From NCBI RefSeq assembly GCF_900101835.1, contig NZ_FNAF01000002.1, positions 183,188 to 247,187 on the forward strand: 64,000 nt of DNA, read 5' to 3'. The notes beneath the pieces were generated by a model. That model ran no database searches and had not been told where the DNA came from. It saw nothing but the letters and a program-made list of their open reading frames with translations. This stretch comes from Peptococcus niger (GTDB taxonomy: Bacteria; Bacillota; Peptococcia; Peptococcales; Peptococcaceae). Below are positions 24,241-31,237 of this stretch, one piece after another (the first letter of the stretch is position 1; every line of letters begins with the position of its first letter). A program made the position numbers and the translations under genes.

Positions 24241-24501
24241 ATGATCCATACCACCGGAACGCGCGTTGTTTTTGCAGATAGTAGTGAAGAAGCCAAAGCG
24301 GCTTATGAAGCCCTGGGCGTCAAGCCGGAGCACGATCCCAATGCCAAAATGGACATTTGCAAGTGTGCCGATGACCCGGAATTTGACTTTGAATCCCCCT
24401 TTAACCTCATCGGTGAAGTCTCTCTTTCGCCGGAATATATGGACATTGTCAATCAAGATCCACAACGGGCTTACGTCGTCTATTATTTCGAAGAGGCCTA
24501 A
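24241..24501 (+). CDS. Small conserved-looking hypothetical protein
   Basis: An acidic 86-residue protein I do not recognise. It has no membrane segment. It contains two cysteines in MDICKCADD and ends in VVYYFEEA. The gene is well supported: AAGGAGG sits 7 nt before the ATG, and an extended -10 promoter (TGCTATAAT at 24186-24194) lies about 45 nt upstream. Its stop overlaps the start of yigZ (TAATG), so it is cotranslated with that gene. The preceding 213-nt gap (24028-24240) holds nothing else I can support. Confidence 0.75.
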   Translation: MIHTTGTRVVFADSSEEAKAAYEALGVKPEHDPNAKMDICKCADDPEFDFESPFNLIGEVSLSPEYMDIVNQDPQRAYVVYYFEEA

Positions 24502-25181
24502 TGGATCCCTATGACAACCGGGCGCCGGAAAGCTACCGCAGCATTGCGGAACCCGGTGATGTGTCAATTGAGATTGAGCGGTCGCGCTTTATCGGGGCCG
24601 CTCGCCGGGTGACATCGGAAGAGGAGGCGCAGGCCTTCATCGCTTCTGTGCGGGCGGAACACCCCACGGCGACCCACGTGGTTTGGGCCTATATCATCGG
24701 TCCCGCCGGCCTTTCAATGCGGGCCTCTGACGATGGTGAGCCCCAAGGCACTGCCGGCATTCCCAGTCTGGAAGTCTTGAAAAAAGAGGGGCTGACCGAT
24801 GTGGTCCTTGCCACCGTCCGGTATTTTGGCGGCGTTAAACTGGGCGCCGGCGGTCTGATCCGCGCCTATACCCGCGCCGCTGCTGAAGCGGTACGGGCCG
24901 GCATGCCGACGGACATGGTGCGCCAAACAGCGGTTACCCTGACCCTGCCCTATGCCTATGAAGGACCGGTCAGCTACCAGCTGAACGAACGGCATTGGCC
25001 GGCGGAGAAACGCTTTGACGCCGCCGTACATTATGACTTGCATGTGCCGGACCGGCTGCAAGCGGCTTTTACCGGCTGGCTGCAGGGGTTGACCCGGGGC
25101 GAGGCCCGTTTTGATTGGGGGGCGCTTGCTTACGCACCGCTGCCGGCAGACCTGGACCTTTCCTTCTTACAATCCTCATAA
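24501..25181 (+). CDS. yigZ: YigZ/IMPACT-family protein
   Basis: Member of the YigZ (IMPACT, UPF0029) family, 226 residues, standard length. The N-terminal domain has IERSRFIGAARRV, ATHVVWAY, SDDGEPQGTAG and the hallmark VRYFGGVKLGAGGLIRAYTRAA; a ferredoxin-like C-terminal domain follows. The cellular role in bacteria is not clear; eukaryotic relatives regulate translation through Gcn1/Gcn2. It overlaps the preceding small gene by one base and is followed by a terminator, so the two form an operon. Confidence 0.92.
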   Translation: MDPYDNRAPESYRSIAEPGDVSIEIERSRFIGAARRVTSEEEAQAFIASVRAEHPTATHVVWAYIIGPAGLSMRASDDGEPQGTAGIPSLEVLKKEGLTDVVLATVRYFGGVKLGAGGLIRAYTRAAAEAVRAGMPTDMVRQTAVTLTLPYAYEGPVSYQLNERHWPAEKRFDAAVHYDLHVPDRLQAAFTGWLQGLTRGEARFDWGALAYAPLPADLDLSFLQSS

Positions 25182-25186
25182 ACAAG

Positions 25187-25224
25187 GCGTTCGCTTGTGC
25201 CCGGCACCGGCGGACGCTTTTTTT
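25187..25224 (+). terminator. Terminator of the yigZ operon
   Basis: GCGTTCGC pairs with GCGGACGC (one G-T pair) around a 15-nt GC-rich loop, then seven T. Confidence 0.7.
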
Positions 25225-25404
25225 GTTTGAAAAGGTCTGAACATTGTGTAAAACAGGTCCGGTTGGTATAATGGAAAGAGATACGGGGATGGTGGGGTAA
25301 AAGCCGTGCAAATTTTCACAATTCCCTTTTCATTTTCAAGCAGATAGCTTATACTAGAGATAACAAATTCTAATCTGTAGCCAGATCTGATGAAGGAGGA
25401 CCTT

Positions 25405-26754
25405 ATGACCTATCAAGAAGAGTACCAAAGCAAGCTTAAAACCGCCGAAGAAGCCGTTAAAGTTGTTAAAAGCGGCGACTGGGTTGAATACGGCGCATTC
25501 GCCGGGCAGGCCTATGCCCTGGACGCCGCCCTGGCCGGTCGGGCTGAAGAATTGGAAGACGTTAAAATCCGCGGTTGCTGCACCACCATGCCGCCGCAAG
25601 TCATCGCCGTTGACCCGGATGGCAAGCACTTTAATTATTCCAGCTTCCATTTCAGCGGCCTGGAACGGAAACTGGGGCAAAAAGCCCAGGCCTTTTTCGT
25701 TCCCATGCTCTTCCACGAATACCCGCGTTACTATCGCCAGGAATTAAACCACGGCGAGGTCAAAAGTAACGTCGTCTTTATTCCTGTGGCCGCCATGGAT
25801 GACAGTGGCTATTTCAACTTCGGTCCGGAAGCCTCCCATTTCCACGCCATGGTGGAAGCCGCCGATACGGTCATCGTTGAGGTGAACGCCTCCATGCCCG
25901 TGTGCTACGGCGGTTACGGTGAAAACGTTCACATTTCCGACGTGGACATCATCGTTGAGAACGACCGCCCCTTAGATGAAGTGCCGCCGGCTAATTTTGG
26001 CGAAATTGATAAAAAGGTCGCCGAATTCGTTATGGGCGAACTCTTTGACGGCGCCTGCATCCAGCTCGGCATCGGCGGGATGCCCAATGCCATCGGTAAA
26101 ATGATTTCTGAATCAGACCTCAAAGACCTGGGCATTCACAGCGAAATGTTCACCGACTCCATGGTGGACATGGTGCTCTCCGGCCGGGTCACCGGCAAGC
26201 GCAAAAATATCAACCCGGGCAAGCACGTCTACACCTTTGCCATGGGCACCAAGCGCTGCTATGACTTCTTAGACAAGAACACCTCCTGCGCCATTTTCCC
26301 GGTGGACTACACCAACGACCCCTTTGTCGTCGGCTCCATTGATAACTTTATTGCCATCAACAACTGCCTGGAAATGGACTTATACGGACAAGCCTCCTCA
26401 GAAGCTGCCGGCATCAAACAGATTTCCGGCACCGGCGGTCAAGCCGACTTTATGCTTGGCGCTTACCGGTCCAAAGGCGGGAAAGCCATCATGGCCCTGT
26501 CCTCCACCGTCAAAATGAAAGACGGCACGGTGAAGAGCCGCATCCGCCCGACCTTTGACCCCTACACCATCGTCACCACCCCCCGGTCCATGATGAACTA
26601 CGTGGCCACAGAATACGGCATCGTTAACCTGAAAGCCCGCAGCACCTGGCAGCGGGCCGAAGCCTTGATCTCCATCGCCCATCCGGATTTCCGCGAAGAG
26701 CTGATCCAAGAAGCCGAAAAGATGAACATTTGGCGCAAGAGCAACAAACGCTAA
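25405..26754 (+). CDS. Acyl-CoA:acetate CoA-transferase (But/4-hydroxybutyrate type)
   Basis: Family I CoA-transferase of about 449 residues. It carries the signatures GIGGMPNAIG (CoA binding), HSEMFTDSM with the likely catalytic Glu, and SGTGGQADFMLGAYRSKGGKA. The arrangement resembles butyryl-CoA:acetate and 4-hydroxybutyrate CoA-transferases, which release butyrate or propionate in fermenting anaerobes. The exact acyl group cannot be read from the sequence. ATG 25405 is 5 nt after AAGGAGG; ATG 25390 is poorly placed. A possible promoter (TTTTCA-17-TATACT) ends near 25354. The gene stands alone before a terminator. Confidence 0.87.
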   Translation: MTYQEEYQSKLKTAEEAVKVVKSGDWVEYGAFAGQAYALDAALAGRAEELEDVKIRGCCTTMPPQVIAVDPDGKHFNYSSFHFSGLERKLGQKAQAFFVPMLFHEYPRYYRQELNHGEVKSNVVFIPVAAMDDSGYFNFGPEASHFHAMVEAADTVIVEVNASMPVCYGGYGENVHISDVDIIVENDRPLDEVPPANFGEIDKKVAEFVMGELFDGACIQLGIGGMPNAIGKMISESDLKDLGIHSEMFTDSMVDMVLSGRVTGKRKNINPGKHVYTFAMGTKRCYDFLDKNTSCAIFPVDYTNDPFVVGSIDNFIAINNCLEMDLYGQASSEAAGIKQISGTGGQADFMLGAYRSKGGKAIMALSSTVKMKDGTVKSRIRPTFDPYTIVTTPRSMMNYVATEYGIVNLKARSTWQRAEALISIAHPDFREELIQEAEKMNIWRKSNKR

Positions 26755-26764
26755 GCGCCTTTAG

Positions 26765-26789
26765 CCGCCCCTTCCGGGGCGGTTTTTTT
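26765..26789 (+). terminator. Terminator of the CoA-transferase gene
   Basis: A perfect 7-bp stem CCGCCCC/GGGGCGG with TTCC loop and seven T. Confidence 0.92.
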
Positions 26790-27040
26790 ATGTCCGGCCA
26801 ACGGTCCTTGCCCTGACACGCCCCCTAGACCTGGAGGCGAAAGCGCAATGCCGCCGGGCGGTCGGTTTGCGAAAGCCGCTTTTGTGGTAGACAGGTAAGG
26901 AGTCAAGTTATCACTCCCTTGGCAGGCGGGATCCTCCGACCAGGAGGTCGGACCCTTTGGGATAAGGTCCGGCCTGCTGCCGGTTGATGGCAGGCCCTCT
27001 GTCAGTTACTTGCCATTCCAACAAAGACCATGAAAGGAAG
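26790..27040 (+). other. GC-rich gap with several hairpins before the ferritin-like gene
   Basis: About 250 nt without a convincing ORF. Hairpins include CCGACC-AGGA-GGTCGG near 26937 and GGACC/GGTCC around it. It may be a structured leader of the next gene. I could not match it to a riboswitch class. Confidence 0.4.
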
Positions 27041-27046
27041 ATGCCC

Positions 27047-27433
27047 ATGTCCGTTAGCAATGAAGAAATGAAGGTTCTCTTAAAATCCCAGCAAGGTGAA
27101 CTCAGCGCCGTGCTCATGTATAAAGCCTTGGCAGATGCCGTAAAAGATCCGAAAGACAGAGAGATCTTTTTACAATTGGCCGCCGAAGAAGGCCACCACG
27201 CCGCCGTCTTTAAAAAGCTCACCGGCCAGACCCTGGAGCCCAAAAAGACCCTCTCCGTCGTGCTGCCGCTCTTGTACAAAGGCCTGGGTAGAAAACGACT
27301 GTACCCGATCATCGCCAAAGGGGAATATAAGGCCGTCAACACCTATGCCCCGGTTGCCGAACGCTTCGCCAGTGTTGAAAGTGTCAAAAACGACGAAAAA
27401 CGCCACGGCGACATGGTCATGGCCCTCTTGTAA
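27047..27433 (+). CDS. Ferritin-like (rubrerythrin-type) diiron protein
   Basis: A 128-residue four-helix protein of the ferritin-like/rubrerythrin superfamily. Helix motifs with likely iron ligands are QQGELSAVLMYKAL, the EExHH segment AAEEGHHAAVFKKL, KGEYKAVNTYAPV and VKNDEKRHGDMV. It lacks the rubredoxin CxxC domain of full rubrerythrin. Such proteins often reduce peroxide or store iron in anaerobes; the specific activity is unknown. AAAGGAAG favours the ATG at 27047; ATG 27041 is two codons upstream. It is close to the sortase gene but with an 86-nt gap. Confidence 0.82.
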   Translation: MSVSNEEMKVLLKSQQGELSAVLMYKALADAVKDPKDREIFLQLAAEEGHHAAVFKKLTGQTLEPKKTLSVVLPLLYKGLGRKRLYPIIAKGEYKAVNTYAPVAERFASVESVKNDEKRHGDMVMALL

Positions 27434-27519
27434 GCCGCGCACCGTCTGTATTTACAGGCAAGGCCCAGCGATACCCCTTATCCAGTTGAAACGAAGAGGT
27501 GAACAAGCGGGGGTGACAT

Positions 27520-28221
27520 GTGAAGCAAATGATTATCAGGCTGATTCAGCTCATCTTGTTGCTGATGATTGCCGTTTCAGCCTACCAGATTTATACCTAT
27601 GTATCCGATGTCCGGCAATTTGCCGAGCAGAAAAGTGAAGTAGACCAGCAGCATCAGAAAGCTATGACCGCGGACAGCAGTATCGCCTTGCACCAAGTGG
27701 ATAGCCCCTACGTCATCGGCTGGATATCCATCCCCGGAACGGACATCAGTTATCCGCTGGTGCAAGGTGAGGACAACGCCTTTTTTCTGGACCACGATTA
27801 CAAGGGAGCGGCGCACCCCTTTGGTGCCGTCTTTTTGGACGCCGGCAACCAGAAGGATTTTTCCGATCAAAATACCGTCATTTACGGGCACAATGTCGCA
27901 GCCGGTTATGTTTTTCACGATCTGGAAAACTACCTGCAATCAGGATTTATCAACGACAAAAACGATAAAATTGACATTGAAACAGGGCAAGACAAGCGCG
28001 TTTACCGGATTGTCGCCGCCTATATCGCCTCACCCTATGAAGATTACCGGGCTCCGGCTTATACCGGGGCCGCCTGGGAGGCCTTCAGAGCGCGCGTTGC
28101 CGGTAAAAATCAGCTGACCGGCCCCGACCGCCAGCTTCCGGATAAACCGGTGCCGCTGGTCACCTTATCCACCTGCGATAACCACGACAACCGGATTGCC
28201 ATACATGCCGTTTTAATCTAG
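27520..28221 (+). CDS. srtB: Class B sortase
   Basis: Membrane-anchored transpeptidase that attaches or crosslinks surface proteins. The 233-residue product has an N-terminal signal anchor (residues about 5-25, LIQLILLLMIAVSAY) and an extracytoplasmic sortase domain. The catalytic triad is His in VIYGHN, Cys in TLSTC and the C-terminal Arg in NRIAIHAV. The class B call rests on YVIGWISIPGTDISYPLVQG and FLDHDYKG. The GTG start follows GGGGGTGA; an ATG three codons later is possible. No substrate with a sorting signal lies next to it. Confidence 0.93.
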   Translation: MKQMIIRLIQLILLLMIAVSAYQIYTYVSDVRQFAEQKSEVDQQHQKAMTADSSIALHQVDSPYVIGWISIPGTDISYPLVQGEDNAFFLDHDYKGAAHPFGAVFLDAGNQKDFSDQNTVIYGHNVAAGYVFHDLENYLQSGFINDKNDKIDIETGQDKRVYRIVAAYIASPYEDYRAPAYTGAAWEAFRARVAGKNQLTGPDRQLPDKPVPLVTLSTCDNHDNRIAIHAVLI

Positions 28222-28312
28222 GCTGATAGTTTATGTATAAAAGGCGGACAGGTTCGGTATATAGAAGATATGTATCTGACACCTTGATGTTTGTCTTTAG
28301 GAGGGGGATTCT

Positions 28313-29050
28313 ATGTTAAAAGATAAGATTTGTGTTGTCACCGGGGGAACGCGCGGCATTGGCCACGCCATCGTTGCCGAATTTTTGGCCCAAGGGGCTA
28401 CAGTGGTTTTGTTCGGTTCGCGTGAAGAAACCGTTGCCAAAGCCCTGGCGGATTTTAAGGACAAGGGCGACCAGGTAGAAGGGGCCTGGCCGAATTTAAT
28501 GGACGGCGATGCCCTTCAGCAAGAAATGAATCGGATTGTTGACCGCTATGGCCGCATTGACGTCCTGGTCAATAACGCCGGTATGGCAGATGATATGTCC
28601 GTTTACGATTACAGCCCGGAAAAATTCGATAAAATCATGGACCTGAACGTCAAAGCCGTTTTCAACGCCATCTTAGCCGTTATTCCACATATGAAAAAAC
28701 AAGGCGGCGGCGCCATTATCTCCACCAGCTCTATGGTTAGCCGCTTCGGACAAACCCGTGGCGTCGGCTATCCGACCAGTAAATTTGCCGTCAACGGATT
28801 GACCATCTCCTTAGCCCGCGAATTGGGGCCGGATCGGATCCGCGTCAATGCCGTCGCTCCGGGGATTACCAATACCGATATGATGCGAAACGTTCCGGAT
28901 GAAATGATCGAACCGCTCATTCAAAACATCCCCTTGCGCCGGATTGGCGAGCCGGAAGACATCGCCAAAGCCTGCGCCTTCCTCGCCGGTGACGATGCCA
29001 GCTATATCTCCGGCGAAGTCCTCCACGTGGACGGTGCCATGCTCGTATAA
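28313..29050 (+). CDS. Short-chain dehydrogenase/reductase (FabG-like)
   Basis: NAD(P)H-dependent oxidoreductase of the SDR superfamily, 245 residues. The cofactor motif TGGTRGIG is at residues about 10-17, NNAG near 88, the catalytic Ser in STSSMVS near 141, and the YPTSK Tyr-Lys pair near 154. It resembles 3-oxoacyl-ACP reductase (FabG), but lies outside a fatty-acid gene cluster, so the substrate could be another keto acid or acyl-CoA. GGAGGGGG precedes the ATG. A terminator follows directly. Confidence 0.87.
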   Translation: MLKDKICVVTGGTRGIGHAIVAEFLAQGATVVLFGSREETVAKALADFKDKGDQVEGAWPNLMDGDALQQEMNRIVDRYGRIDVLVNNAGMADDMSVYDYSPEKFDKIMDLNVKAVFNAILAVIPHMKKQGGGAIISTSSMVSRFGQTRGVGYPTSKFAVNGLTISLARELGPDRIRVNAVAPGITNTDMMRNVPDEMIEPLIQNIPLRRIGEPEDIAKACAFLAGDDASYISGEVLHVDGAMLV

Positions 29051-29072
29051 AGGCGTCCCTGCCTAACGCGAA

Positions 29073-29103
29073 AATCCCTGTGCGATGCCGCACAGGGATT
29101 TTT
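29073..29103 (+). terminator. Terminator of the SDR gene
   Basis: A perfect 11-bp stem AATCCCTGTGC/GCACAGGGATT with six-nt loop, then TTT. Confidence 0.85.
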
Positions 29104-29146
29104 AGAAATGTGCCATAAGGGATGTAACTCTGAGAATTCTGAGGAA

Positions 29147-29175
29147 AATAAAAAAAAGACCTTGCCTAGGTCTTT
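29147..29175 (-). terminator. Terminator of tRNA-Lys
   Basis: AAAGACCT and AGGTCTTT form an 8-bp stem; on the minus strand a long T-run follows. Confidence 0.8.
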
Positions 29176-29181
29176 TAGAGG

Positions 29182-29256
29182 ATGCGCCATAAAGGACTCG
29201 AACCTTTGACACCCTGATTAAAAGTCAGATGCTCTACCACCTGAGCTAATGGCGCA
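29182..29256 (-). tRNA. tRNA-Lys (anticodon TTT)
   Basis: Acceptor TGCGCCA/TGGCGCA, D arm with TTAGCTCAGGTGGTAGAGC, anticodon loop CTTTTAA (TTT) and T arm AAAGGTTCGAGTCCTTT fold cleanly. CCA is not encoded. The 258-nt gap after it (29257-29514) holds the TIR gene's upstream region; I see no other gene there. Confidence 0.95.
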
Positions 29257-29514
29257 TTCACAACGAAATAAATTATACCGAAATGATGGAGACGTGTCAA
29301 GACTTTTAGGAGAATTTTGGCTGGAGTGTGTAGGAATGTCATTCCTTATGGTGTGGCCAAGTGAATAAGATTGGCGGTTACAGACTTTTACTTAAAAACG
29401 TTGTTTTATGTTGCTCCGGGGGATTTTAAGCTGTCGATTATTTTACATTGAACCGGCTTCGGGTATAAACTGAGTATAGATAAACTTTAGGTCAACTGAT
29501 CAAAGGAGGTTACC

Positions 29515-30135
29515 ATGCATAAAAAAGACTTACAAGAGATAGCGGCGCATATTAAGGCCTGTGACTTGAGCCGACCGTATTATTATATTTGCTATTCCAC
29601 TCAGGAAGGCACTGAGGTCTATGCTGCGGTCCGTCATTTGCAGGAAGCCGGGGCCAATCTCTGGATTGATACGGAAGCGAATTTGATGCAGGGGGATGGG
29701 TATAATTCGTCGATTTTTGCAGCTTTGCGGGCGAAAAATTGCTGTGGCTTGATCTTCTTTATGAGCCAGGCGGCGATGACGAGTGCCCAGTGCGCTAAAG
29801 AGATGGCTTATTTAAAGAGCGAGCCTTTTCTGGCTGACCATGATGCCCAATTTCCAGTCCTCATTGTTGAAATGGAAGAAATTCCGGAACATGATGATGA
29901 GGTTTGGGTGGAGGGCCTGCTCTACCAAAAATATCAGGCGGACGAGCTGTCACCGGCTGAAAGCGAACGGATTCAGAAGTATCGGGATAAGTACAACGCT
30001 AAAATTGGCCGGATGACGACGAAGTTTGATGTGGCGGAAAGCATTTTACCCTTTCTTTTGGCGCACGAGCAGGGGCGGATCGCCTATGATGCGGCCAATC
30101 GTGCCGATGAATTGAAGCGCTTGATGACCTATTAA
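29515..30135 (+). CDS. Stand-alone TIR-domain protein
   Basis: A 206-residue protein whose first half is a TIR-like domain. YYYICYSTQEG (residues 22-32) is the first strand, GANLWIDTE the second (46-54), LIFFMSQAAM the third (79-88), and SAQCAKEM places Glu96 where NAD-cleaving TIR domains have their catalytic glutamate. The C-terminal 80 residues are charged and unassigned. Bacterial TIR proteins commonly act in antiphage defence by degrading NAD or making signal molecules. No Thoeris ThsA, Argonaute or other sensor gene is adjacent. AAAGGAGG precedes the ATG; a terminator follows, so it is monocistronic. Confidence 0.8.
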   Translation: MHKKDLQEIAAHIKACDLSRPYYYICYSTQEGTEVYAAVRHLQEAGANLWIDTEANLMQGDGYNSSIFAALRAKNCCGLIFFMSQAAMTSAQCAKEMAYLKSEPFLADHDAQFPVLIVEMEEIPEHDDEVWVEGLLYQKYQADELSPAESERIQKYRDKYNAKIGRMTTKFDVAESILPFLLAHEQGRIAYDAANRADELKRLMTY

Positions 30136-30164
30136 AATGTGAATGACCGGCCAAGGGACGGCAT

Positions 30165-30212
30165 AAAAGGCTCCCGGCATCGGATGTAGGCGATGTCGGG
30201 AGCCTTTTCGTG
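30165..30212 (+). terminator. Terminator of the TIR gene
   Basis: An 18-bp stem (AAAAGGCTCCCGGCATCG with its complement, one G-T pair) around an 8-nt loop, ending in TTTT. Confidence 0.85.
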
Positions 30213-30343
30213 GGAAATGCCGGGGTATATTAAGCCTAGTAAAAGGGTATGTATTAATTGATATGATGGCATAGTGATGATGAAAACCTGTCTTTTGCAG
30301 CACCTTGTGCTGCAAATTGGATAAAGGAGAAGGAGTTGCTGGT

Positions 30344-31189
30344 ATGGAGGCAAAAATTATTCATCAGGAAAAGGGTATGCGGACTCAAGATGGCGCCGGG
30401 GTGCGGTTGGTAAGGGTATTGTCCAACCGGACTGCAGCGGCCTATGATCCGCTTTTAATGCTGGACTCGTTTGATTCGACCGATCCGAGCGATTACTTGG
30501 CGGGCTTTCCCATGCACCCGCATCGTGGCATTGAAACGATTACATATTTACGCCAGGGCAAAATGACGCATAGGGACAGCTTGGGCAATGAAGGCCTTAT
30601 TACCGACGGGGGCAGTCAATGGATGACCGCCGGTTCGGGGATTATGCATGAAGAAATGCCCCAGGCAAGTGAGCGAATGCTGGGGGTGCAGGTGTGGTTG
30701 AACATGCCCCAGGCGCAGAAGATGGCAGCACCGGCTTACCATGATTTGCAGGCGGCGGACTGCCCGAGCCTGGCTGTAGATAGCGGAGAAGTGGTGGTCA
30801 TTGGCGGCGAATTTCGTGGCGTTAAAGGCTTTCAGGGGCAGCACCATCCCTTGACCTTTTTGTCCATTCGCTTGGAGGCCGGTGGTTCCCTCACGCTCCC
30901 TCTGAAGGCAGGAGCATCACAAACCGTCTTTCTATTAGAAGGGGATGCCCGCTTGGGCAAGGTGGTCGTCGAGGAAAAGACCGCCGTGCGATTGGCGGAA
31001 GGGGACCAGCTCACCCTGCAAAGCGCAGGCAGTCCCATTGAAGTGCTCTTTTTTGAAAGCCAAGCGCTGGAAGAACCGGTGGCCTGGGGTGGGCCAGTTG
31101 TGATGAATACGCAGGAAGAATTAGAAGAAGCTTTTAGGCAATTGCGTGAAGGAACCTTTATTCAGGACCAACCGCAAGGAAAGGCCTAG
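30344..31189 (+). CDS. Pirin-family cupin protein
   Basis: Cupin-fold protein of the pirin family (281 residues, standard length). The metal site is visible as FPMHPHRGIETITYL (two His), HRDSLGNEG and MTAGSGIMHEEMP, which supply the usual three His and one Glu. Some pirins are quercetin dioxygenases, others are redox or transcription cofactors; the role here is unknown. AAGGAG precedes the ATG at 30344. It faces dinG across a shared terminator. Confidence 0.92.
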   Translation: MEAKIIHQEKGMRTQDGAGVRLVRVLSNRTAAAYDPLLMLDSFDSTDPSDYLAGFPMHPHRGIETITYLRQGKMTHRDSLGNEGLITDGGSQWMTAGSGIMHEEMPQASERMLGVQVWLNMPQAQKMAAPAYHDLQAADCPSLAVDSGEVVVIGGEFRGVKGFQGQHHPLTFLSIRLEAGGSLTLPLKAGASQTVFLLEGDARLGKVVVEEKTAVRLAEGDQLTLQSAGSPIEVLFFESQALEEPVAWGGPVVMNTQEELEEAFRQLREGTFIQDQPQGKA

Positions 31190-31202
31190 GTTGTTAAATA
31201 GA

Positions 31203-31237
31203 AAACCGTCCATGACAAGGCTCATGGACGGTTTTTT
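31203..31237. terminator. Bidirectional terminator between pirin and dinG genes
   Basis: A perfect 13-bp stem AAACCGTCCATGA/TCATGGACGGTTT with TTTTTT on the plus strand and AAAA before it. The dinG stop codon (31224-31222) is part of the stem. Confidence 0.88.

Noticed and set aside
26815..26900. c-di-GMP (GEMM) riboswitch
   Set aside because: A few short stretches recall the GEMM core, but the paired regions and invariant positions do not line up.
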